Positions 1 to 12,400 of a stretch of 64,000 nucleotides of DNA are shown here, one piece after another. The first letter of the stretch is position 1. Each line of letters begins with the position of its first letter. The notes under the pieces were generated by a model, which saw only the letters and a program-made list of their open reading frames with translations, searched no databases and had not been told where the DNA came from. A program made the translations under genes and the position numbers. This DNA is from Numida meleagris (lineage: Eukaryota > Chordata > Aves > Galliformes > Numididae), in NCBI RefSeq assembly GCF_002078875.1, contig NC_034412.1, positions 8,299,568 to 8,363,567 of the forward strand, written 5' to 3'.

Positions 1-225
1 CCAACCCAAATTTAATAAGTTTATATATATATATCTCTCTATATTTCAGCAAGGAGGGGGGGGGAGGAGGAAGAGGAGGGGGGAGAGGAGGGGACACATC
101 ATCCCCATCTCATCCCCCCTCCCCATGACATAAGCCTGGGGGGCTCAGCCCCCGCTCCCGGTGACACAGGGTGCTGTGCTGGGAGTGGGGACAGAAGGGG
201 CCTGGAGCAGACCCACAGCGACAGC
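1..225. other. flank downstream of EIF4G1; TA-rich and G-rich simple sequence
   Basis: No gene is recognisable here. A short (TA)n/(CT)n tract lies at about 21-46 and a G/A-rich run at about 52-93. This is beyond the likely EIF4G1 cleavage site. Confidence 0.5.
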
Positions 226-243
226 CGCCTCCATCAGCATCCA

Positions 244-249
244 TTTATT
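244..249 (-). terminator. EIF4G1: EIF4G1 poly(A) signal
   Basis: TTTATT on the plus strand reads AATAAA on the minus strand, 239 bases after the EIF4G1 stop codon. This gives a compact 3' UTR of roughly 260 bases. Confidence 0.7.
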
Positions 250-438
250 ATCATCGTGACAAACCAGTACAGGCCTGGCCAACAGAACCGGGGCAGGGGA
301 GGAGGGAGAGGAGAAATAAAAAGAGAGGGGGGTGCTGCTGGGGGCACAGCAGGTCCCTTGGCCCCGGCATGAGCAAGTCCAGGGGGCCAAGGCTGGGAGG
401 GGATGGAGTCGCACCCCAGGGTGTCCCATGCTCTCCCC

Positions 439-479
439 CCTTCCTCCTCCTCCTCCTCCTCCTCCTCCTCCTCCTCCTC
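439..479. repeat. (CCT)n trinucleotide repeat in the EIF4G1 3' UTR
   Basis: About 13 uninterrupted CCT units on the plus strand, which are AGG/GGA on the mRNA strand. The tract ends less than 10 bases from the EIF4G1 stop codon. It produces spurious poly-Glu and poly-Arg reading frames. Confidence 0.9.
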
Positions 480-487
480 ACAGCTGC

Positions 488-3400
488 TCAGTTGTTGTCT
501 GACTCGTCCTCTGCTTCCCGGAGCCAGGTGAAAAATGCTGTCACTGATTTCAGGGCCACTCCTTTGCCCTGCTGCTCGGCCGGGTCCTTGCTGGACTCCC
601 ACTTGTAGAAGGCCTCCTCCTTGATGACGTCCTCATCATAGAGGGCATCGAAGAACATCCGCAGCAGGTCTGCGTGGGACAGAACAAAAACCCTGCTATT
701 CCCCAGCCACCAGCCACCCTCTGATGGCAGAGACACACCTGCCACCCCCCTCCTCCCCACGTCATCCATCCCCTGAGCATGACACTCACTTGGAGGCTGG
801 TCCAACTTCACCACCAAAGCCTGCAAGGCGTAGAGTGCCTGAAGCTCCTTCTGCTCATCCCGCATGTACTTCTGCAGCAGCTTGGCCCGGTTGCGGATGA
901 CCGAGGCATCCACACGGTACGGGTTCTCAACTGCAGGAGAGGAGGTGTGAGGGGGGCTGCAAGGGCACACCAGGCCCCCACCTCCCCCCAGTACTCACAG
1001 ATGATGGCTGAATGGCACACGGATGTCATCAGGGCCCTGATAAATGTGTTGGATGAGACCTGCTGCTCACTTAGGTTGGCCTGAAGGAAGGAGAGAGGGG
1101 CTGTGAGATATGGACTGAGCCAGGAGGATGTCCTGCAGGCATTCTGCCCTCGCCCTCACCTCAATCCAGTCATATATTCTTTGGTTGTTCGAGTTCTCCT
1201 TTAGCAGTTTGTCCATTTGCTTGCACAGCTCCTCTGAGGTCAGCTCCTTGCCGCTTGGCGTGTCTGAGCTGTCCCCCATCGTGTACTCCAATTTCTGGGG
1301 GACGCAAAGAGACGAGCTGTTAGGTGCCATGCAGGGGAAGGCCACTCCCAGCAGCAGGGTCTGGGGGCCACAGTCCATCTCTCACCTGCTCTGTGACAAA
1401 TTTGTTGACGTCCTGGTCCTCGGGCAGGAACTCCTTCCAGCTCAGTCCCCCATCCCGCCACAGCTTGCCTGCGGTTTTCTGGCTCTGTGAGAAAACCTCA
1501 AGTCAGCCCTCAGTGCCACTGCTCCCCATCCCGCAGCCAGCTGCCCCAGCTCCCAGACACTGCAAGGAGCACTGCCCACCATCATCCTCTCCATGCGCAT
1601 AAGGGTTCAACCCCCTCCGTGTGCCAGCCATGCACTTACCATGCCCTTGCACAATAAGCCCAGCACCTCGACCAGCAGCGTGGTGGCCTTCCCAAGGGGC
1701 ACCAGGGGCTTTGTTATCTCCCTGCAGGGCACAAGCAACATGGTTGTTACGTGTGCCCCCACCAGGATCCCACAGTGGCCCTGCAAATGGGCACAGCTCC
1801 CACCTGAACAGCTCCTCCATGGGGATGCCTTCCTCTTGCAGGATAGGTGTTATGAGCTCGGCAAGATACAGCCAGATGTGTGGGATATCGATCTCCATGT
1901 CTTCCGCAATCTCCAGGATCTCCCGCAGCCTGGATGACGGAGAGGGGAGGGCATTGGGATCCAGTAACCCCTGTGCCCCCAACAGGGAGGGACTTTGGGA
2001 GGGTTGAACTCAAAGCCAGGCCAAATACTGCTTTGGGGACAAGCTGCCTCGGTCCCTCACCCTTTATAGTACTGCTCCTTGGAGAGCGTGCCAGCCTTCA
2101 GCAGGTGGCACAGCAGGACTCCCATGTGCTCACGTGAGATCGTGCTCCTCTCCAGCGTGGACTCAATGCCATTCCGCACGAAGACGTAGAGCAAGGAGGG
2201 GCTGCCCAGCTCCTGAACACACTGCAGGGCCTCCTGTGGGGACAGAGGGGTCAGTGCTGCCCCCACAGCCAGCCCCTGCTCCCCACCCCTCATCCTGGCA
2301 CTGCCAGCAACCTGTCCAACAGCAGTGCTGCCCGGGGAAGTGGAAGACATCCTGTGGGTGCCTGGCTACCTCTTCCTCTCACCTTCATGTCATTGATGTG
2401 CAGATACTCCTCTATGATCACCTTGGATTTCTTCTCCAGCTCCTCCTCTGACAGCATAGGTTTGGGTGATGCTGCAGGAGGTGCTGGCTCTTGTTTAACT
2501 GAGGAGAGCAAAAGGATCAGGTACTGCTTGGGACCAGCAGAGCTTCAGCCCACAGCCAGACTCCAAGGACACCTCTCCTCCCCAACTCACTCGTCTCTCG
2601 GCTCCGGTCCCGTTCCTCTGACATGCTAGCAGTCTTGCGCACAGCCTCAGGGCCACTCTGCTTCTCCCGTTCTCTGCTCCTGTCCTCGGTCTCTTTGCTG
2701 AAGCTCCTCTTGGTGACAGCAGACCTGTTCCTCTCTCCCCGATCGGGACGCTCCAGACGGTCGCTGCTCTTCTCCAAACGTGACTCCCGGTCCCCTCTGT
2801 CCCCAGCCTTTTCTGACCTGTCACGGCTGGAGCTGCTCCTGGGTGGGAGAAGGAAGGATAGTGTGAAGAAGCCTACTGCCACACTCCTCTGACCCCAGAT
2901 TTAGCAGAGCTATGCAAGGCAACACTGTCCCACTCCAATTCCCGGCCATCTCAAGTCCCCCTCTACTACTTGAAAACCCTCATAGAAAAAGACTCCCTGT
3001 TCCAATGCAGGCCTATTGCCATCCTTTGCTCTGTCCCTCAGCAATGCTGAGGGCAGTCTGACTCCATCCTCCCCATACCTTCCCTGCTGCAGCAGGCTTT
3101 TCTTTCTCTTGACTGAACAAATCCAAGTCTCTGGGATCTTGCACTTCAGCTCCAACTACTCCCAGTGGTCTTTGTAAGACTCTCTCCAGCCCATCACTGG
3201 ATGTCTACGCCCAGTAGTCTTAGGCTGCATCCAGTACCCAGATGTGATCCTCCAAGTGCCAAGCCACAGTAGGAAGCTCTGCCTTTCCAATTCTGGTGGC
3301 AACTAGGCTTGTGCAGTCTGGGATGAGGTCTGCCTTTCCCGCAAGAATGTGGTGACCCCATACCAAGCCCATGCCCACAGCCCCATCCTGCCACAGAGGA

Positions 3401-6400
3401 TGATCCCAGCCCAGACATCAGATTCTGTTTACCCACATACCAACTGACCACTGCCCAATCTGCGGGATTTTCCCCAGCCCACCAGGGCAGCACACTCACC
3501 TCTGCACCACATGACGGGACTCCGGGCTCTCGGCAGGGGTGGACTGCTGGAGTGCTGAGAAGCGGTTCAAGGTGCTCGTGGCCGGTCGCCCTGAATCAGA
3601 TGCTGGGCGTGAAAAGAGGGGAGCCTCAGAGTTGGGCATATCCCCAGTACAGGAACCGCTGGGAGAAAGGGTTCCCATTCCCACTCAATGGCACCGAGCT
3701 GGCCCCATCCTGCCTACCTGAATCTGCAGGCTTTGCGCCAGATCCTCCGCTACTGCCTTTGCCCCAGCTCAGCCGCCCGCCTGGCGCAAAGAGCTGGTTG
3801 TTGGAGTCAATCAATCCAGGCTGAAGGCGGAGAACAGAGTCAGCTCCAAGCCCCGCATCGAGACTGAGGGGCCAGGCAGCCCAACAATGCTCCCCCCAGC
3901 CTCACCTTGGTGATCTTCGTTAGCCGGCTGGTGTCAATAGGCCGGTTGCCCTTGCTGATGGGCACAGTGTTCCAGCCGTCATCCACAACCAGGCTGCTGC
4001 GTCCACCTGGGCACAAGGGGACAGAAGTCGGGCACAGCCCTACCTCAAGCAGCATCTCGAAGGAACAACCTGACGCCGGTGGCCCTAAGTCACTCACCAC
4101 TGATGGAAGGCCCAGGAGGTCCTCTCCTTTTGTCTTTTGACATGAGCTGCTGCACTTTGATGTGTTCCCGATGCTCCTCCATCTCTGCCTCTTTGTGGAT
4201 CTGGTCGATGGTTTTGGGGCCCTGATCTCCTCGCCGCGGCACCCAGCTATTCTGCAGAGGGCAGAGGAGCGGAGCAGGGGGCACTCAGCTGGAGTATGGA
4301 GGCAGAGACATTCCCCCTTCCTAACTGTCCAGTCCCCAAAGCCCACCCACCTCAGCCACCACAGCTCCCTGCATGCTGTGGCAGCTTTTGGCACAAAAGG
4401 GCTCCGTTTGGGGAGCTCCCTGCATTAAACAGCCGCCAGTTACTGTGTGCCCACTACTGCTGCCATGCTAACCAAGGGCTAGGAGCTAGCATGGTGTCTC
4501 TGGGGCTGGCCACATCTTACATACCCATGACTCCGCTCCCAAGGACACATGGACTGCTGGCACTCAAAGGATAGGCCAGCAGCTCCATGGAACAAAGCAG
4601 GGGACAGCAGGCCACAGGCCTTACCCGCCTGAGATCAATCACATCCTGCAGCATAAAACGTATTCGGGATGATGTCTTCTTCTCCTTGATGATTTTCTCC
4701 ATCTGGTTGAAGTACTGGTCCATTCTAGGCTGTAGGGGCACAGACTCATGGTCACACTCCTTCTAAAGACAGGGCAGGGCAAGACGGGGCAGGGCAAGGC
4801 GTACCTTGGCCTTCTCAAAGTCCAAGTCCTTGCCAATGGTGGTAAGCAGGCGGCAAAGGCACTCAAGAGACTCCTCATCATGGTTTTTGAGCAGCTTCAC
4901 CACGCAGTCATGCATGATGGCCTCTGTCAGCATCTTCAGTTTGAAGAGCTCTCCAATGAACTTGATGTTACCCAGGGACCGCCGGCGGGCCTTGTCTCGT
5001 GCCTCCTCCAGCTCATCCTTCATGCGTGCCTTCTCCTCGGGCTGCAAGGGTCGCACCAGGGCAGGTCAGAGCCCTGAGCCACCTGAGGACATGTTGCCAG
5101 CCCCCAGCTGCAGCTTCCACCCCAACTCACAGCACTGGCATCGTCCATTTCTTTCTGCCGCTTCTCAAAGATCTCGTCATCGTCCTTGTCTTTCTCAAAC
5201 TCCTTCTGGCAACGGTTGAGCAGCAGCTTGCGGAAGTTCACAGTCACCGTGGGCTTGTCTGTCGTGGGCACTTTGAGCTGCAGGGAGAGGTACAGCCCAG
5301 CAGAGCGTGAGTTGTGCCTCCCCCCAGAAGCCCCAACCCCTGGTTACTGCTTAAAGCAGAGAAAAACCATCTTACCTCTTTGTGACGCTGTGCTACAATT
5401 CTGTGCTCACACCCCATTTTTCCTCACATTAGAAGTAAATTGCCCCCCCCATGCAGAGGAACTGGCACCCTGCAGATCTCACCAAAGGTCCCGAACAAAC
5501 CCCAGCCCCCCAGCCCCTGCTCACCCCCATAAGGCAACGGCACATGTTAGCGTAGGCAACAGAGAAGTTTGGCTCCGAGATGGCTTTCTCGAAGACAAGG
5601 TCAATGACACCCTTGAGTCTCTCCTCCGTGTCGATGGACAACTCCATCACCTGCTTCATCAGTTGCTGGAACATCTGGGGTGTCAGCTTGTTGAGGATGC
5701 TGCGGACACGGCGAAGCAGTTCCTGTAAGGACAACGAGGTCAGCAAGAGTCAGGTACGTCTCCCTGCCCTCCCCAGTGGGAACCAGGTGCATCACCCGCC
5801 TGCCCCCGACGCCTACCTGCGTCTTGATGTTCTCAGGATCCTCCTCCTCAGAGGCACGCTTGCTGCTGGGTTTCCAGGCCTTCTCAGCCTTGTTCAGCTT
5901 CACATCCTCATTGAGGGACACAGTGGCAATGATTTTGCGAGGCTCCTTCCTCTGAGTTTGCTGCGAGCGGCGAGGACCCAACCCTGAGGGCTGACACAGG
6001 GAGAAAGGAACTCAGCTCTTTGCTCCAGCCCTTCTGGGGGACAGGCCAGATCAGCCATCTCCTGCAACATCCCCATCCGCCTGCTCAGATCCTCAGTTCC
6101 ATCACTGACGTCAGTGGCCCAGACACAGTGGCTCAAAGGCTTGATCATCACAGAGAGGCAGAGGGGTTCAGCACGGCAAAAGAAGGAGGAGCAGGCAGAT
6201 ACTCACCAGGCCCCGATTGCCCATGACAGGTCGCCCAAGGTTGGCAAAGGAGGGGGTGAAGTCAGGGCTGCAGTTCATGCCGCTGAGGCGGATGGGGTCG
6301 AGCGGCCGCAATGGGGTCTTATTGGCCTGCGAAGGTACACAGGGCTGAGGATGCCCGGGGGGGCAGAGGAGGGATGGATCCATCCCCCAGCCTCAGCGCC

Positions 6401-9400
6401 GGGACAACGAACTAGAAAAATGGCCCCAGAGAGCTCCCCGTGCCTCTCCCCATGCTTTGCTCACATTGCAAGTGCTGCAGCAGGACCCAAAGCACAGCAG
6501 ATGGGTCCCTGCCCAGCCCTGCCATGGCACAAAGCAGAGGTGCCCAACCCCCAACCCCAATTTCCAGGACCGCACCAACCTTGTCCAGCACCACGTCCGT
6601 GATCTGGGGTAGCCCCTCAGGTTTCTGCATGCTGGCAAAAATGAATTGGAAGCCCAGCAGGAACTCCCGGTCGTACCGCTTCTTCTCCTCAGGATTCAAT
6701 GGCTTCCACTGCTCTGCAGTAGCAGAGAAGAAAGGGATTGTAATGCTGGGGAGCAGCAAGATGGAGCTGAGACATCCACAGAGCTGCCCTGGCCTGGCAC
6801 ACCACAAACACAACCCTGCTCGCTTAGAGAGCCTGATGCCACCGGCTTCCTGCTCAAGACACTGGCACCAGAGCTTCTGTCCCCAGCACAGTGCGAAGTT
6901 GAAGGACAAGACAGGAGGAGCACATGACGCTTAGGACAACTGGCCCACGCCACCCAGAGCCTCCCTATCTCTGGACCCAGAGGTGCTATTTCCCAGCAGA
7001 GGCCTCACAGGAGGCCTCACAGGTGCAGGCAGGGCTCACCTTCCTTGTAGCGGTACTTCTGGTCCCCAGCCTTGCCCTTCTCCGGGGCCAGCTTGTCCTC
7101 CTTCTCCTCCCACGTCTCCTCCGACTCCTCCTGGGGACGGGCGGGGGCTGCGTCCTCTGTTTCACGGGCAGGGGCGGAAGGGGGAGGCTTGTTTTCCACC
7201 TCTGAGGCACTGTCGCTGATCTGAGACTGCACCAGGGGAGGGATGGGGACAACAGTCACGCTGCGAGTCCAGTCCTGCCCCTCTGCCCCACAACAGGTGC
7301 CCTGCCCCCTCAGATCCTCATTACCATCACAGATTATCAGTGGCCCAGACACGATGGCACAAAGTAGAGTTCATCACAAGAGGGGATGATACACAGAGTG
7401 ATCCTCAGGTGCTTTGGGACACTCACCTCTTTAAAGGCATCCAGCAAATCGCCTACTGCCTCCTTCTTGTTCAGCTCCTTCATCCTTCGCTTTTTCTTTG
7501 GCACCGACACAGCAACTAGCAGAAGAGGCAGAGATGTGAGGGCCAGGGACCCACATGCCCCAGTGCCAGCTCTGGCGTCACCAGTGAGGCCCCAGGAGCA
7601 CTGAGCAACTTGAGGATAGGGTCCCATCACTTCCCCGCACAGGTTCCGTCCCCCCTGTCCCCACCAACCACGATACCTATGCACTGATTGCTAACACATA
7701 TAGCACCATGCAGGGACCTTTCCCTGTCTGCATCCCTGTTCACCTTGTGCTATAATGCAGCACCACATTCACACCCTTCCCTAGCCTCAGGGCCCCCAAC
7801 CATGCAGCACTCCTGCCCCCGTGCAGGGATGTGCACGAGGATATCCCATCTCCCTTCCAGAGACACCGCCATGCATACCTCTCCTCCCATATATATTGCC
7901 CCCAGGATGCATGATCCCCTCCCAGGCCGCCCTACGTACTACGCCATACAGACTTGCTCCCCAGAAACACACCTGCCCCACTCCTTCCTAAGGAAACCTG
8001 TACTTCTGCACAGGGTGCTCTATGAATATGCCCCATCTCCCCCACCCAACCCCAGGGTACACAATCCTCCTTTAGCCCTCCCATTTAATATCCACACATC
8101 TGCATGGGGTGCCTCAAAAAACAAGAATATGGAGCATCTTCCCCCACCACAACCCCAAGGCACCCCACTTTCCTCCCACAGATGCACACACCTCCTCCCC
8201 ATGCCCCCAGAGTCTCAGGACAGCCTCAAATACAGCCCCAGTACATCCTCCTCACACCAGTGCTTAAGGCACCCCACACACATCCATGTCTTCTCCCACA
8301 GTGTCCCACAGCCCCGTGAGCCAGGACACTCCCACACATCTCCCCAGATCAAGCCATTCGCAGGTACCCCATACCCACATCATGTCTCAGGGCGACATGC
8401 CTTATCCCCTTGTTCTACACACTCCCCACATCTCTGTACCAAGCACCCCATCCGAATAACCCCTCCCAGCACCCCAAACCTTGCACAGTCGCCTCCAAGG
8501 TCTGCGATGGGGCAGGGGCTGGACTTGAGCTCCGTTCTTGGGCCTCAGGAGGGCCTTCGCTCTCTTCCTCCTCCTCTTCAGCTGGGGGGGAGGTGGGGGT
8601 GCCCGGCTGGGCTGGCTCCTCGGGCTCCGAGATGGGGCTGACATCTGACTCAGGCTGCTCCTCACTCGGCTCCACTTTGCTGGAGCCCTCCACCCCATTG
8701 GGCAAGGGCAGCTCTTCAGGCTGCACAATAGGGGAGTCCAGGGTGGGCGCTGGAGCGGGCACCGGGGCAGGCTCCGTTACGGGCACCGGCTGGCACACAG
8801 GTGCCTCGGGGAGCAGCTCGGGCACCTCCTCTAAGACCCCATTGGCCTCAGCAGCAGGCTCGGCGACGGGCTCAGGGCAGGGCTCTTCCTGGGGCGGTGG
8901 GGGGCTGGGAGAGGCAGGTTTGGCGGGCGCTTCGGGGACCGACGGGACAACGAGTGGCGGCGATGGCGCAGCTGGCACCGGGGGCACGGCTGGCATGAGG
9001 GGGGCGGCAGGCACCGATGGCACCTCGGGAGGGGCGGGCACCTGCAAGGTGGGCTCCAGGAGAGGAATGGCAACCTCCTCCTCCTCCGCCACCTCCTCCT
9101 CCACCACAGCCGCCGTGTCCATGTCAGGCGGGGGCACGAGGGGCAGCTCCCCTGCCCCTGGCACTGTAGTGATAGCGCTAAACGTCTGGTGCAGGTCGGG
9201 CGGCGCCTCGCCCAGCTCCACTTTAGTGTCCGCTTCCACAGGGGGCTCCATTGGCACCAGCGTCACGGTTGAGATCACCACGGGCTCCACCTCGGGAATG
9301 AGGGGAGGGGGAGGCGACGGGGATGCTGACTTGCTGGGCTCCAGGGAGATGGGCTTGCTCACCACCAGCGCGGGCTTCGGGCGGTCATCTGCAAGGAAGG

Positions 9401-12400
9401 AGGTGTTAGTCAGGGGGCTCTGACCCCTGCTGAGCCCTGATCCCCCTAAATCCCAGATCTCCATCAGCAGGAGGGGAAGGGACAGATGGGCCAACCCACA
9501 TGAAGCGGACAAACGGGGAACAGGGATGATGGGGGTCCTCCAGTGCCCAGGGTACAGCCAGGCCAAGCAAAGACAGTCCCCATAAACTCTCCTGGAACCA
9601 ACAGTGGAAACACTGGTCCCCAGATACACAGGGAACGTGTCCATCCCCACAAGCCCCAAGTGATCTGTGGGGCTGGCATGGGGCCTGGCACCAGTTGTGC
9701 CAGGGAGCTCTGTGGCACAGCCAGCCCCCAATGTGTGCACGTACCTGGCCGGACAATAACTGCTACATGAGGGGTTTCTCCATTGGCCTGGGGTTCCAAA
9801 CCGCTTCCAGCCTAAGGGGACAAAGAGGGAGTTAAGCAGTACACTGTGCATCTCCCAGCACCCCAGATGGGAAAATGGGCGCCACCGACCTGGGGAGGGG
9901 TGGGGGTAGATGAGGTCCTTGCTCCAGACATGATTTCTTCAGTGATGTCTTTGCCACCTTGGTTGGGGTCTCGTATCCGGATCTGTCCGTGGGCCAGAGC
10001 AGAGAGAGGGGGACTGTCAGTGGGGTGGGGAACACAGTACTCAAGGGCTACCCACCTCCCCTGGGCCCAACATCCCCAGAACACCTCTTATCCAGGCAGA
10101 GAGACAAGAGGTTCATTCCATGCTCTGCTTGACCTGGCAACACACAGCTCAGGGACTGGCCAGTGGCACATCCCCTCCCTACAGGGTACAGAGCCTCACA
10201 GAGAGGGTGCTATCCCACTGCCTGGCTGGAAGGAATGATGCAGGGCAGGGTGCGTCTCAGATGCCACCACACAACTGGAGCCAGCAGGGTGCTCCCAGCC
10301 ATTCCAGGGCGTCACTATACTCAGACCAGTGCTTGCCTCCAGGGCTTGGTGGATCACAGGCAGTACAACATCGGTACAGTGGCTGTGGGCACCCCCACAT
10401 TCCTACAGTCAGCATGGGCGCAGCATGAGCTGCAGCGCACCCCGGTGGGATGTGTGGGTCCAGTACAGAGAGGAGGCACGGTTCTTGCTCGCTTCTCTGC
10501 AAACACAACCAGCTGCCAGGTACCAGCAAGAGCACAGCCTAAGCAGCACCAATGCTTCTCCATCAGCACTCCTGGAGAAACCCCCAGCCCAGCAGCACCC
10601 CCTGTCCCCCAGCTTGCGGTGCAGTGCGGGGCCAGCAGCTGCTCGGCTCTCCGCTATAAATAGGCCCCACACAAGGCCTCTGAGCGCTGGCATCTCCGGG
10701 AGCAGACAGCAGTTGGCAGCCGCGGCACACCCGCCCCCCTGGAGCCATGACTCAGCACAACGCTGCCCGCTGGGACGGCCAAGGTCGTCGGCACCCACCG
10801 AGCCCCCCGACCCAGGTGCACAGCCCCATACCACCCTCAGGTAGTGTGCTGCACACCGAGCACAGCAGGCAGCCAGGAAAGAGCCGGCACAGGCAGCGTG
10901 CCCTATGCTAGGCATGGCACCATCCCCGTCTCCAGCACGCATCTCCCCCACGCCAGAGGTGCACGGCTCCTTACCGTCTTGCGCTCTCGTTTTGGGGGGA
11001 TCGGTGGCTGCTGGCTCACAATGACCTGGGCAGTGGGGACCCCCGCCGGGAACTGCTGCACCCCCTGGGCCGGGTAATAAGCACCCGCTATAGGAGAGGA
11101 GAGAGCGTGAGAGGCAGCAGGTGTCCAGTGTGCATCCACCGAGTCCAGTCCTCCCACTCCCACAAATGCAGGGGGACTGCCAGGAGCCAGGGGAGCCCAC
11201 GCCGCACTCCAGAGAACCCCAGTCGCATCTGGCCCGCATCACCCCAACCCACCCGACAGGCCTGACCGAATTCCTTCCCTGTGACACGCGGCGTCCCTGC
11301 GCCGCCCCCACACCCAGCCGTGCCCACCGGCTCCAGGACACCGCCAGTCCCTCCGGGACGCTGAGCCATGCTTGGGTGCAGGAGCCCCGGCTCCATGGGT
11401 GCAGCCTTCCTGCCAGCTCCCTTATCTCCCCGGGGCCAGCAGCAGCCTAAGGGCGGCTCCACGCAGCCCCATCCACACCCTCCATTCATTCACACCCTTG
11501 GGCTCCCTGCTCAGACCCCTGTGAGCTGAGCGCATAGCACTGAGCGATGCTGAGGGCTGGAGGCAGCACCAGGCCCCGATCCAGCCCCCAAAAAGGTGTT
11601 GCGCTCCTCCCAAGCCATCCACGAGATGAGCATCTTAGGGAGGACTAGCATCAAGGCTGAATCGTGCCCCGGGCAGGGAGTGACTCCAACACCAGCACAG
11701 GGAGGGACACGGGCAGCTGCACCCTAGCCTCCTCCCAGCTCTAGCATTTCCTAGCCACACTGAGCACAGAACTTGCTCAGCGACACACTGACAGCCACCT
11801 TGTCCCCATTCTGGGGACCCATGCAAGACACAGAGCCAGCCTGGCTGCCCAGGGAAGCAGCACATGGTTGAGGCCAAACACTGAAGAAGCAATGAAGCCA
11901 CAAAAGAGGATGCCAGCGCTGGGCTGGGGGAGCACCAGAAGGGCCTCAGACCCCACTGGCAGCTAGGTGGATGGGGAAGGAGGAGACCCTAAGGCTGCAG
12001 GCCAGGGGACAAAAACACCCAGCAATGCAGGGCTCCAGGTGCTATGGAGCAGTAAGGCGCTGGGCTGAGCGCTGGGACCAGGCCCAGCTGGCCACTGCCT
12101 GGGGCCACCTCCTCCCTCCAAGGGGCTGATGGGACAAAAGGGAGGGAGGACAAACACGTACCTGGCTCAGGAGAAGCCCCTCTCCGCCCCGGTTTGCTTT
12201 GCTGCCATACCGGGACGGGACGGAGGCCTCGGCTCACATTTCTGTGTCTGCCAGGCCTCCCGGGACGGATCAAGCCTAAATATAGTCACAGCCCGGGTGG
12301 CCGCATACAAGCGGGGGGAAGAAGGGGGGGCTGCTTATACCACCACTCCCCAGCTCCGGGAGAGGGCAGGCGCGGAGCAGCCGCTGCCCAGACCCTGCTT

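Noticed and set aside
251..602. Poly-Glu and poly-Arg frames near the EIF4G1 3' end
   Set aside because: Products of the (CCT)n repeat and antisense frames of the last exon.
7688..8641. 317-codon plus-strand frame in an EIF4G1 intron and exon
   Set aside because: It lies in C/A-rich low-complexity DNA, antisense to the gene, with no domain or splice structure, and its 3' part overlaps the real 909-base exon.
8410..9423. 337-codon plus-strand Gly/Ser/Thr-rich frame
   Set aside because: It is the antisense shadow of the Pro/Glu-rich EIF4G1 exon at 8480-9388; GC-rich coding DNA opens the opposite strand.
12158..12230. Apparent extra minus-strand exon between a CAG acceptor and GTACGT donor in an EIF4G1 intron
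   Set aside because: In the required phase it contains a TGA, so it would be a poison exon at best; no family sequence matches it.
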